Below, piece by piece: positions 34,006-45,155 of a stretch of 64,000 bases of DNA. The notes below the pieces were generated by a model, which had not been told where the DNA came from, searched no databases, and was given only the letters and a program-made list of their open reading frames with translations. Both the position numbers and the translations under genes were made by a program. How positions within the stretch are numbered: position 1 is the stretch's first letter; every line of letters starts with the position of its first letter. The DNA is from Ligula intestinalis (Eukaryota > Platyhelminthes > Cestoda > Diphyllobothriidea > Diphyllobothriidae): contig JAYGXS010000001.1 of the NCBI GenBank assembly GCA_036362985.1, positions 34,076,767 to 34,140,766 on the forward strand, read 5' to 3'.

Positions 34006-36135
34006 TTTTGAGTGAACATAAAGCTTTTCCATGTTTAAAGATGAACATATTAATCGGCATACGTAGAGTAACGTTTGGGAGAAGTTTCGGGTTAAATTTG
34101 CATTTAAATATCCTTCAAGACTAAATGTAATACCCATTATGCCCCTGAAAAAAGGGCTTGCAGTTTTAATATAGATTCCAACAGGATATCATGACAATCA
34201 GCTCTAATCTTTCCTTTTTCGCATTTCTTCCGATTCGATTAACTAAGACGAACCGATTTTCGCTTGTTTTTTCCCAAAGAAATGTCAGAGAAATAAAATT
34301 CTTCATAAGTATATATGTTGACAAGCCAATCAGCGACGGAGAAAGTTAAATATAATTGTCAAAAGCGATCTAAATCAGCTGTTTATTACCTATTTGCGAA
34401 TTTTCCTTCTTTCAAAATTCTTAATCGGTATTTCTGGGATTTGATTACGATGATTTCTTGATTTTCCTTTAAATAATATTATTTCACGATTTTTTTGTGT
34501 TTTTAATCGACTTTTTTATACATCTGGCGTTTGTTCTGTGTACTGATAAAAACTCAAAAAGTAAGATATTTACTAAAAAGCAGTTACAAAATTAGTTATT
34601 ACTTGGGTATTTTTTCTAATACAGATGACCATTTGAACCATTTTCTTGATTCATTCAAACATACAACTTTATCGCCGACAAAGTGATCGTCCCAAGTAAG
34701 GTTGGCTAGGAATATGGCTTAGAGAAATAAGGGATTTTCGCTATAGGTATCATTTTTGACAGCGTTTTGTACAGGCACTTTACTGGCGCACGTCATAGTT
34801 CATAACATATTTTTCCGAAAGTAAGTTAAGGTGAGCAGTGGTACATGTTACCTGCTTGTACGTTTCCTGGAAAATAAGTGAGCCTTTTTCGTTATATAGT
34901 TTTATTTTTAGGCTCTGTTCTAAGAATTTAAATGCATAAAAGTGTAGCTGTATAAATACCAAGATTTTGTAAAAATGTTAATCATCTGCTATTTTTTTAA
35001 ATAATGCATTGCCAGAAATTGCATTTTACAAATATTACCTTAGCATGAGTGAGCTTCAAAATCAAAAGAAATCCCTATACATTTAAAAATGCATTGCATT
35101 CCATAAAACCTGCACATGTTTTATTCCATCACCACTGTCTGCGTTGTTTTGTGAAGATGAAGAAGCAAGCAGGGTTATTTAATTTTTGAGCATTATGTTC
35201 CACTTCTATACATCTTCAGTCCTAATTATCGGAATTGATTCGCAGGCACATGATTTTCCAGACCTATATTTTACTAAGTGGAAAGCATATATCCTGAGCT
35301 GCATAGGCCAAAGTTCGAATAAATTTTCTCGTTTTTTCTGAAATGTTTTGCCATAAATGCTAAATTTGAATCCTTCTATAAAATCGCAAGAAAGATGAGG
35401 CTCTTTATCAACGAGACACTTGCGTTCAGAGAATGCTATTCAATTCGTATACCAAAACAGGAGTATTCTAGCCCATAAAATCTTAAAAGAGAGTATAGTG
35501 CGGAAAGGATAAGATTGCAACTAAAATCCTAGCAATTATTTTAATTACGACGGCTTGTATAATAAATGCATGAATCATCTAAACATCAGTTCTTCCAATC
35601 AAAAACTAGAGGATTTTCGATATTGACAGTACAGTTACTAGATAAATGTGCACAAATCCACAGTTATATGTCCGGATTATAAGTGGTCCCTCATCGTATT
35701 GCATACGAGTTCTGGAGTATAAACTCCAATTTCAATGCTGCTCTTCAATTTTCTAATACGAGCTTGAGAAAAATCTTTAGAAATAAAGCGTTTCCGATAT
35801 CATTTTAACAGCTTTTACCCGAAGTGCGTACGCTAATTTCGTGCATTAATTTCGAAGTTAATGTACAACGGCGGCATTGGTGATTATTTCAGTAGAGATG
35901 CCAAGGAGAACAACATTATTCTACACTACTCATGATGACTATGATTTAGATAATGCAACAGAAAAGGGTACTTTTAAGAACGATCAGTATTCCTGTCATA
36001 GGCTGAACTACTTGAATTGAACTACGAGGTTATCATGGAATTTGGGGGTTTTATTTTAAAGGCTTTTATTTGGTGTCATCGGTTTATTGTTGTAAAGTGG
36101 TAATAATTTCCTTGCATTTTTAAGTTGTAGACAGT
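34006..36135. other. Unassigned AT-rich stretch
   Basis: Only short frames. Nothing recognised. Confidence 0.3.
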
Positions 36136-36139
36136 TATC

Positions 36140-36275
36140 CAGACTGTCAATAGTGGAGAATATTCGAGTTCCAGGAACCAGTTCAAAAGGAGAAGATGCG
36201 ATCACTGGAACAAAAGTCTTATTTTCCTAACGTTTAGGATTCCGTTTCGGATTCAGATTTCGCATTCTTCAGTGA
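36140..36275 (-). repeat. PLE-related terminal repeat, decayed copy
   Basis: Minus strand: GGAATCCTAAACGTTAGG, AATAAGACTTTTGTTCCAGT, GATCGCATCTTCTCCTTTTG and CTGGAACTCGAATATTCTCC. Same order as 25565-25735 and 61010-61115, with the hammerhead-like part broken. Confidence 0.7.
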
Positions 36276-39200
36276 TCTTACCCTCTTCTTTTGAGTTACC
36301 CAGACTACTCTGGTTTCAGAAAATTGCTATTTTGTTTTTAAAAAAATAAAGCTTAAACCTTGCCCGTATCTCAGGCTAAATGCACCCTCAAAATAAACGC
36401 TCCTGAGATATTAAGCTTTGGATCGCTTCTACCAGCTTGCATGTTAGAGGCAGAAAATTGAGACGCGGTTGCGTCATCAATAATATTACTCATCCGACAT
36501 TATAAGCTCTTACTTGAAAGCAGACGCTGTTAATGCATGATGGGTGGTAGGTGGCTGATAAATGTGACATGAAGTCACATGCCATTTTTAGTTAAGTTAT
36601 TACACTCAGTTTCGATATATGTATTTGAATCCTAGATCAAATTTACCCTTCACTTGGCCTGTTGGATTATCGCATGTAGCCTGTTTTTACCGCGTTCCAA
36701 CTTTTTCTCCCCCCCGTGTATATAATATTAATATTTTTTTCATTTCCTGATCTTATTTACCTTTGTGGTGCTGGTTCTTACAACGGTTTGACTGTATACA
36801 TACTCCATCATCTTCAAATACCTCTATTCGCGGAAGCTACCAAAGCGGTTATACATCGAACTTCGTAGTTGTCCATTCGTTTTGGATTGCTTCCTAGTCG
36901 CGACCCCATCTGATCATTAGCATTTCCTTCCTATGTACACATGTCAACACAAAGGAAAAGCAATTTGTTATTTGCAGTGTAGAACGTGGGCCTACTGGCG
37001 TGCACTTAAAATTAACATGCCGCTCAAATTATGGCCTCTAGATGATTGCGAAATTTGCAAATTAACTCAATCTTTATTTTATATATATACATTTGTGATA
37101 GCTGTAGCGGTATGAGCTTTAAAGTGAAATTAGCAAATACGTTTGCAAATACGTTTCCGATAAAGAGTGTTGGCTCATCAATTTGCCAAAAAAGACCGAT
37201 TGTATCTTTTTCATATTTGTACGATACGAATTGGTTATTTTATTTTTTTAAGCGACGCGTTATAACTTACAACTCGGGGAAATATGCGAAACAGTTTGCA
37301 TCAATCTCAGCCAAAACCATCAATAAAATTAAATATTTGTTTTCTTAAAGTAGTTTACCAATCTTGTTCCACTTTGTATGTAAAAATGAATAAAGGGTAG
37401 AGTTAGAAAGGCAAAATTCTCGCTATTATTGATAATCTTGGTTGAGCTGAGGGCGATAATGACATTTCTCACTAGTATAAATAAACGATGGGGATTCCGA
37501 TTAATATGACCATCATCATGCGAAATAGTTGAAACAGAATTTGATATTTCCGATTTCAAACCCCTACTTATTTTCATTGTTGAAGATTAGCATTTTTGCT
37601 GCTGAATATTCCAGTGAAAATTATTCCAAAAAAGTGTGTCCTCCATAGCAAATTTACGCTCTTGTAAATACACACTACTTCACGTCAGAGACATGGGTGG
37701 AGTCCCGAGAACTTTTAGTTAATTATGCGGTATGAACTTGGCTCTATATCTGCACTCTAGCGACCTGAATCATCAGGACAACGCCCACCGCTCCGCCAGA
37801 CAATGAATCACTGCTCACTTGATTTGCATACTCAATGTTCTATGCGGTGGCTACGCTTACAATTTATCGTTTAAACTGTGTGTGTGAATCCTAACTCGTG
37901 CTGGAGAATCGCAGATCTATACTAAAAATCTGAAAGCTGAAATATTTACAACAGGGGACGTTCTCTTCAGTCTTACTTTTGGCCATAGCAGACGTTTTAT
38001 GGTTCGAATAAATTCGCACACATTTCTGACGCAGGCTAAACGGTCTGCTAGTCAGACATTTTGGAGAAGGGTTAGCCATTGAAAATTTGTGAACACTTTT
38101 GTTTCTCCTTGGAATGGTTTGAGAAAACCGTTAAGGCTTTCTGCAGTTGCAACCGTTTTTCTTTTTACAATTTTTGGTTTGCGATAATTGTACAGGCCGC
38201 ACTCGCCTCTTTGTGGTTGAAGACCAGAATTCAGTCTGCTATTGGTTTTGTTAAGGTCCTGCTTGAATTACAAGAAAACTCCATTTTCGTAGCCTCATGC
38301 AGCGCTTTTTAAAAAACGCAAATATTATCTTTTAACTCACGTTGATATTTTCTATGGCAAAGTAAAGAGCGTTTTAACAAGTGGTGCCCTACTAAGATCA
38401 TATAGCTGGGCACCTTTAAAATATTTGCATTTAGGCACTCTATGTGAAAATACGATAAGTAATTGCTAACTGGGTTGACGCCCTTCATGACTTTCCTCAA
38501 AATTACTGATTCCTTTAGCTATTTGGGGAAAGCTCGGTACATTTTTCACCCCAGAACACCTCAAACATATCAACCTCACACATTGGACCGACCTTTAATA
38601 TAGTCTCGAAGCCGTATTCTAGTGAAGAGCACCTATTTGTTAGGATGAAATATATTATATGTGGTCATATTTGCTTGCTAGGTTTTGCTTAAGTAGGGAA
38701 CGCACATTCTTTAAGTAACTGCTACGTTATTTCCGCATTATTATGGAAGAAAGTAAGATGAGCTCTGGAGAGGATAGGTAACATATACGACCTGTCGTCC
38801 TCGTACTAGAGCGCATCATTGGAGATAAACAAAATATTAAATGTCTGACTCAAATTGGTTCTCTTCTATGTTAGAACATTAACCTCTTTCTCTATTCCTA
38901 TTGGTCCTCCACTTTACTCAAGTTGTCTCTGAGAGCCTCAGATGACATCGATAGATCTATCATACGTTGATCAAGTTGGCGGCAGACTGTTAGGCTTCAA
39001 GTGCATCTTTCACTACTTTTTGTAAGAGCGTTGTTGGAACTTCGGAAGAGTTCTGATTTCGTAGAGAATCCATTACATCTATTCACAAAAAAGGCATCAT
39101 TTACCTAATTGAACTAACTCATCAAATTTCACGTGTATTAAACCAGAGCAACGTTATACATAAAAAACAAAATTCATTAAGGGAGATTGAAAAAAAGAAA

Positions 39201-39735
39201 CCAACTTTTTATCCATTAGGGTCTTCCAGGTATATTAGAGAGAATGGTCCTTTCCAGTTCTCCTCTATCATATAATTTTGGTAAATTGAACCTATGTTCG
39301 TCCGAACTCTGGAGCCGCATATTTTAGTACAGAAATCGCATTCTTGATAGACCCTAAATTACAGTCAAAGGCAGTCGCTGAAGATTGAATAAGTCTTCAC
39401 CGGCAGAGGAAAATATATTTTAACATAAATTTCTCTAATTTTTCTGGAACTGCCTTCTTGTCCAGTCTAAGGCAATTGATTTTAAAAACTGTGGTAGTCG
39501 GTACACCCGATCAACAAATTTTTACTGTATTATATGCTGAATTATTTCAACCTTTCATCAAATTCGAATCATGCTTTCAATGTTCATATGTACAGACTAC
39601 CCGGACTACCTGCAAACACTTTGGGATTGTAAGAACTTTCAATTACTTCAGCAGCTTTCTAACTTCCTAAATAAATTGTCCATCTTTCGAAAAGATATGG
39701 CTGTCTTATATTTTTGAACGTTTATCACAGTTGTA
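36276..39735. other. Unassigned AT-rich stretch
   Basis: About 3.4 kb. Short frames (for example 37891-38079 minus and 39458-39670 plus) show no recognised domain. Confidence 0.3.
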
Positions 39736-40371
39736 CTTTTGGTTTTAACGAGATCCACCGTGTTCTCCAGAGCTGCGTGTTGCAGGGCCGATGACTTGCA
39801 CTGGATTATATATGGGGGGAGAAGTTTGCTGCATCTACCTCAACTTCTGTTTCATTCCCTAATCTGGACCCGCTGTCAAGACAGTGTAAAGAGGATCGGA
39901 TACGGGAGAGGGCACAGGCGTTCAAAGTCGCCCCGAAGCGTGCCGCCATACCTAACTCAGATCCCAGCTAGATGGGGGTATCATAAATGTAATATTGAGA
40001 GGGACTCATTGCAGCCTGGCTTTCAGTCCATCAGCCACCACTCGATGCACACTAAGCTGACCCAGCATCCCGTGTTATCCAGTCAATTGTCAACCCTCCA
40101 AGTCGCCAGCTTTAGTGCATCATGATGGCTTCAAGCGTGTCAGATTGTTTATAGGGAGGAAAGTGCGTTGAGTTGTTGACCTCACTCACTCTCCCACCTC
40201 CGGTATCAAACTACCGTCCGAGCCGATCATTTGGCTGATTCGGGGTAAGCATAGTGGCTCACAGAGCCGGTAAACCCGTCTGTGCGCGCTACAGCACAAG
40301 CTGAATCCCTTGACACACCCACCAGGATCTGTAAAACCAGGGGGTACAAAGGAGACACCCCCATCTGACTT
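39736..40371. other. GC-richer stretch before the 40.4 kb repeat
   Basis: Contains CAGTCCATCAGCCACCACTC near 40025, similar to the start of the 40372 unit. The single longer frame (39739-40125 plus) has no recognised domain and is probably incidental. Confidence 0.3.
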
Positions 40372-41044
40372 CCAGTCCATTGATCAGCCACTAAACACAC
40401 AACACACATTGGGCCGGTGGTTTGGTTTGTTAAAAGCGTCATTTTACAGCCTTTCAAGCTACAGTATACCACCATAGTCTCAGGCTTGGATCAAACTTTT
40501 TAGCAAAGGAACCATGCATGGAGGGAGTCGAGGACCTTATTGACATACATCGCTCGCAGAATTAATTTACTTAACTATCACATTTTCTCACGTGCGTTCT
40601 TGCCTATTTAAAGCCCAATTTTTAAAAAATGTCTGTAACTTGTGGGTGGTATGTACGTATGGGGCTGGCTTAAGTCAGCTCTAAAACATACGCCTTGTCG
40701 TCCTGGTATGACCGTTCTGGCAGCAATGCTACTTATCTACCGCTCCATGTCTATCTCGCGATAAAGTGCATGCTATGCGACGACCGAGTGACAGGCCTCG
40801 TTCTTGGTTGATGATTTGCCCGTGAACGCTACATAGACAGTCACTCAGTGTAGGCACGGCATCAGTTATGCAAGTAGGGCACCTCACAACCGTCGCCGCT
40901 TGACTCTCAGTCCACTGATCAGCCACACACAGCACAACACACACGGGGCTAATTGTGCGATCTGATATAAAGTGTCAGTTTACAGTGCTACAAGCTATGG
41001 TCTTTAGTTAACCGTCAAATTCACAGTCTCGGGCTTGGATCATG
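40372..41044. repeat. Two diverged units of a repeat beside the RTE-type LINE
   Basis: Unit one (40372-40493) and unit two (40908-41044) share CAGTCCA-TGATCAGCCAC, an ACAACACACA run, a ...TTACAG...CAAGCTA... core and GTCTC-GGCTTGGATCA. Both are followed within 40 bases by CATGCATG. They lie at the 3' side of the minus-strand LINE at 41.0-43.4 kb, so the repeat may be part of its 3' region. Confidence 0.6.
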
Positions 41045-41640
41045 CATGTAGCTGAGGGGGCAAATGTGGTATGAGCCAAGAATCTGACTTACCTTTAATT
41101 AATAGGTGCGCTTGAGAGCATATGGTATACAAGGTTGGCATGACTACATGTGGCACAGATGCCGCTAAGTAATGATGTAAAAACGTGGTGTCAGCTGCGG
41201 CGGCTTTCTCTCGCAGGTTTTCATAGAGGCACATGTGACCCAACAGGCTTATGCGGTTGGTGTGAATGCCCCTGGGAAATATGAACAGTGATAAAGAGCT
41301 GAGCGACTGTATGCTGGGACCCTAGACGCTACCTCAATAGTCTCTGTGTGATGGATTCGAAAGATACTAACCGGTTGGATGCGGGATGTTTATTTGCGGT
41401 GGCGGTGAGGCCAGAATAGAGGGGCAGGTGTTGAGACGATGGAATTGGTGCTGTTAGTGTTGGTGATTGGCCAATGTGAGGGTTCGGGTTCATATTGTTG
41501 ATAGATGTGCAGAATGTGCTAGGTCTGTCGACATGGCGGTGAATTCGGCTATCGTGTATGCGCATGTGGCTATGTGGTTAGTTAGATAGTGCGCGAGGAT
41601 AGTCAATACCTCAGTGGACAGCGGACATTGCTGTAAGTTG
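41040..41640 (-). pseudogene. Relic of the zinc-finger-bearing C-terminal region of an RTE-type LINE
   Basis: Minus strand shows GKPVLGAPTY near 41635, HSHMRIHDSRIHRHVDRPST near 41565, and RISLLGHMCLYENLREKA near 41240. These are the linker and H-x3-H ends of C2H2 zinc fingers (LLGHMRxH type), with the Cys halves mostly lost. Such fingers follow the reverse transcriptase in some flatworm LINE proteins, as I recall them. Several stops and shifts. They presumably bound nucleic acid in the intact element. Confidence 0.5.
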
Positions 41641-43440
41641 GTGCTCCAAGCACTGGTTTACCAGCCTTTCTGCTTGTGATGTTTTTGAAATCCTGAAAGA
41701 CTTGTTTTTTTGGCGCCGCAGTTCCTGGAGGAGAGTCGTGATGTAGTCCATAAGTTTGGAGCTGTCGTACTCATAATTATCGGTGGAAATAAAGTCAGAT
41801 CTGGATTCTTTCCCTCTGGATAGTTGTTGCAGGGCCCATATAGGTTCCTACGGAGTGGATTGGAGATCGAGGTCAGCGTTGTTCTACACTCTTGGCAGTC
41901 GTTCGATAGCGGCATCGTAGAGGGTGAAGGGGGGGTTGAGGGAGTTTTGAAAGGGCTCAGCCTAGCGCTTCACGATTTGCATTTCCTCAGTGAATAGGGT
42001 AGTCACGTCAATACTGAGAAGAAGAGCGGTTCCTTTGACTGCGGGACCGTAGGTAGCTTTTATTGCAGCGAAGAAGTCCTTTCATTCATTATGGTCCACG
42101 CAATCTTCAATATCCTCCGCCTTTTGAGCAATCTAGGCGTTCTGCGTTTCCCGTTGCCGCTGTTGCACAAGATGATGACTTAGGTGAGAGGCTACTTTAT
42201 TTTCCTTGTTAAAGTGGTCAATGTAGGCTGTGCTAGGTCGTTTTTTCGGTGAGCAGGTGTCTAATAGCTGCATCGTTTTTGTCAAACCGATCCTGGTGTT
42301 GATGACTTGCCCATCCGATGACATCTAGGGCAGCTGATTGGACTGTATCTCTCAGTTGGCACCATCAGCTCTCGGCGGAGACGGCTTTGTCTGTGATTAA
42401 ACGATTTGCTAGACACTGAGCCACCTCATTGCTTAAATAGAGATGGTGAGCAAGAAATTTCGATGGAACAGATTTTGAACCTACCCGCTGGTTGCTTACC
42501 TTTAGGTCGTTTGCGTGGTTGAAGACAGGTCCACATCCTAGAAAGGACAAGTCGATGACCTGTCTATTCATCGGCACCCATTATCGCCTTTACCAGTAGC
42601 AGGTTTTGCTGGTCACGCCGCCGGATGAGGACATAGTCCAGCAAATGCTTCTGCCGTGACCGGGATGTATCTAGGTCGCCTTCTACCGCAACGGATGGCG
42701 GAAGGAAGTGTTGGCCACCATGAGGCGGCGATCTGCGCAGGTTCGAGGAGGAGCAGGCCATTGCCATTGAAGCCGACGAGACTGTGAGTGTCCAGCATTC
42801 CTTTCTAAACAGTACAGTCTGTGCCGAACAGCGTGCTGAAGTCACCAAAGGCAAGTAACTTGTCCACGTTCGACACAATCCCCAGGAGGCATGTAGGTTC
42901 TCGGAGAACTTCTTTTTTTCTTATCGAAGCTATTCATCGGGTAAAAGAACTAAAGCACTGACGACGGTGGCCAATTTGTCACCCCGAAGAGGCAGACGGA
43001 GGCTCATCAGGCAATTGTTGGTGCCCTGCAGCAAATGGGGCAGACGTTTCACGATGTTGGTGTGGATGTGGATGTCAAATGCGACGCCGGCCTCGTGTCA
43101 GGCTGCTTGCGGGTGGCCACTCCGGAAGAAGGTGTAACCGGTACCTACCTCCTCCAGTTGGCCTTGGCGGGAGAAGAGGATTCCGCTAAATGCGAAAATG
43201 TTGACTTTGTACCGCGCAACTTCTCGAGAGATTAACGCTGTCCTCTGTTCTGCTTGGCTGCTCCAGGCTGCTAGTGTGAGCGAGCTTACCTTAGCGATCC
43301 GGAATTTTCTGCGGAATGGGAAGAAACGTGGACGGGAGGAGTTTTTGCTGTTTCATCAAGTGTTTTGATCGCAACTATAGCCATCTGCAAGCCACGGTCC
43401 GTTGGCAAATTCATGGACTCAGCATTAGTTTAAGGCATTT
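41640..43440 (-). pseudogene. RTE-type LINE: endonuclease and start of reverse transcriptase, internally deleted
   Basis: Minus strand, from the high end: SSLTLAAW (43280) and REVARYKVNI, GQLEEVGTGYTFF near 43130, NNCLMSLRLPLRGDK near 42985, GDFSTLFGTDC near 42830 (GDFN-type catalytic block, N to S), FNGNGLLLL near 42750, and HLLDYVLIRRRDQQNLL near 42630. The region before the reverse transcriptase follows (LPRV, NADLDLQST, ALQQLSRGKESRSDFIS), ending at LMDYITTLLQELRRQ near 41710. This is the order of RTE-clade proteins related to craniofacial-development-protein-2-like endonucleases. The catalytic core of the polymerase is absent: the frame passes directly into the zinc-finger linker near 41640. 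Many stops. Dead copy. Confidence 0.8.
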
Positions 43441-43589
43441 TTCTGCCTTCCCCTCTCCCACAAGGAGGTAATCAGTGCTGTCCCTAAATAGGGCTGCTAA
43501 GCCATCCCAGGCGACTACTGAACTCCATCATGGATTAACATTATGCGTTTAGTGCGAAAACGACCTCATGGTCTGAACCACCAACATGA

Positions 43590-43790
43590 TTGCAGGTCAC
43601 CCTCGCCGTAGAACTTTGCGGCCGTGGGGAGGAGTAGAGTGTGGGGGAGTGGAGAGGCAAGGGATTAGGGAGAAGGATGCAAGGGCAGGAGGTGAGAGAG
43701 AGGGGGGAAAGAAGGGTGAGGAGAGAGTTTTTGGCGGGAAAAGGGGAAAGAGGAAAAGGGAGAGCGGGAGTTGGTGCTAAGAGAAGTGGG
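43590..43790. repeat. Purine-rich (GA) tract
   Basis: Plus strand is almost all G and A from about 43620 to 43790. The open frames here on both strands are a result of composition. Confidence 0.7.
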
Positions 43791-43839
43791 AAAGGGAAGT
43801 ATCGAGAAGGCGAATCGTAAAGGAGTACAGCGCGTTACT

Positions 43840-44060
43840 GGTGATAGTAGCAGTATTAGTGTTACTTCTGCTAATACTTCCAGTACTACTGATAATAATT
43901 TGAAAGCTACTACCAACATCGGGTCGTGGTGACTGTTTATACTAAAAGTACTAGTCATATTTGTTTAAGCGCCGCATAAACAGCATTATTAGTGTTTATA
44001 TTAGTATTATTTTTAGTCGTAGTATTAGTGGTACTAGTAATATAAGTAGTAGACGGGGGG
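43840..44060. repeat. Imperfect AGT/ATT triplet tract
   Basis: Interrupted runs of TAGTA, TTAGTATTA and similar triplets on either side of about 43930. Confidence 0.6.
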
Positions 44061-44144
44061 ACATAGTGATTATGTGGTAGGACACACAACACCGGACATC
44101 GCTGATTACTGGTTTAAAGTACAACTCACAAAAACATAAGGTTT

Positions 44145-44410
44145 GTTTATTATTGTTTAATAGCGTAGAAAATTTCTTTTTTGTCAAGAAAAGTTGTGGT
44201 TTGTCCAGTTCTGGTCTGTGTTTCCTTCAGTAAACTGATCTGAAGTAAACACTTTTTGTAAACAGCTTGTGCGCCTTAAATCAATTCAATAAATGAAAAT
44301 AACAACCTTGAATATTTGCTAAGTTACTCCGCAAATTTCGGGCTAACATTTTATAAGTTAGGCAATCTGCTGTGTGCTATCTTTTTTGTGTAAAATTTGT
44401 GAGCCTTATC
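44145..44410 (+). repeat. Dispersed repeat D, copy 2
   Basis: GTTTAATAGCGTAGAAAATT then CTTAAATCAATTCAATAAAT, matching 22745-23020. Confidence 0.6.
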
Positions 44411-44634
44411 TATTTTTTTCTCTCCTCTTCACTGCTAACTTTTTCTACGTGATATTTCCAAACTTGATGATTTCACAATTCACCAGTTTTTCCATGCAAT
44501 TGGTTTTCCGCATTTTGTTTATTTATTTCTAAATTATTCATTCCTGTTTTCTTAACGATTGGTTAGCCCAGTCTACTTATATAATGCCCGAACATTATGA
44601 TGCGTTCTCTCACTAATCCTGTACAGTAGATTGT

Positions 44635-45155
44635 TTATCTGATGAAATCCAAGAATTTTTACAAGAAGGTCCTGTTACACAAAAGCAGCCCACCCTGCGG
44701 CTCCCAAAGTCTTACAGCACTAAAGTTAACGTCGTAATGAAAAATATGCTGTGGTTTATCAAGTAACATAACTTTATTCTAGAAATGATAGTTATTCAAG
44801 AAAATTTGGAAATTCTGAAAAGTGAAAAACTGACGTTACTGAGTAAGCCTGAATTTTAAATGTAGATCAAGTCTATTTATGCAAACAAAACGACCAAATA
44901 AAGCAGCACAAGTAGAAATATGCTTGAAAATAATCATTTTATGAAATTTTTGGATTTATATGCTTTTATATTACGCGCAATGAAAAGTATGGCTGGTACC
45001 GAACAGCCCAAAGTTCCAGTTTATAGTAGAAGATGTTTTGTAAAAATTGCATTTGTTTCTATATTTGAAATACGCTGGACTAAGGCAACTGGATTTTCAC
45101 TGTATTTTTTCCACTAGGACGTCACCGCAGTAAGATATTTCGTAAGCTGACATGT
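44635..45155 (+). repeat. Dispersed repeat C, copy 2
   Basis: AATTTTTACAAGAAGGTCCT, CCCAAAGTCTTACAGCAC, AAATTCTGAAAAGTGAAAA, AATAAAGCAGCACAAGTAG, TACGCGCAATG and GGACGTCACCGCAGTAAGA, in the same order and strand as 22240-22715. Confidence 0.65.

Noticed and set aside
42564..43235. Plus-strand protein at 43035-43235 and the long minus frame at 42564-42878 as separate host genes
   Set aside because: Both are other-frame shadows of the RTE-type endonuclease on the minus strand, whose motifs appear in order in its own frame.
43586..43958. Open frames on both strands in the GA-rich tract
   Set aside because: Open because purine-rich sequence lacks stop codons on one strand and is biased on the other; no domain.
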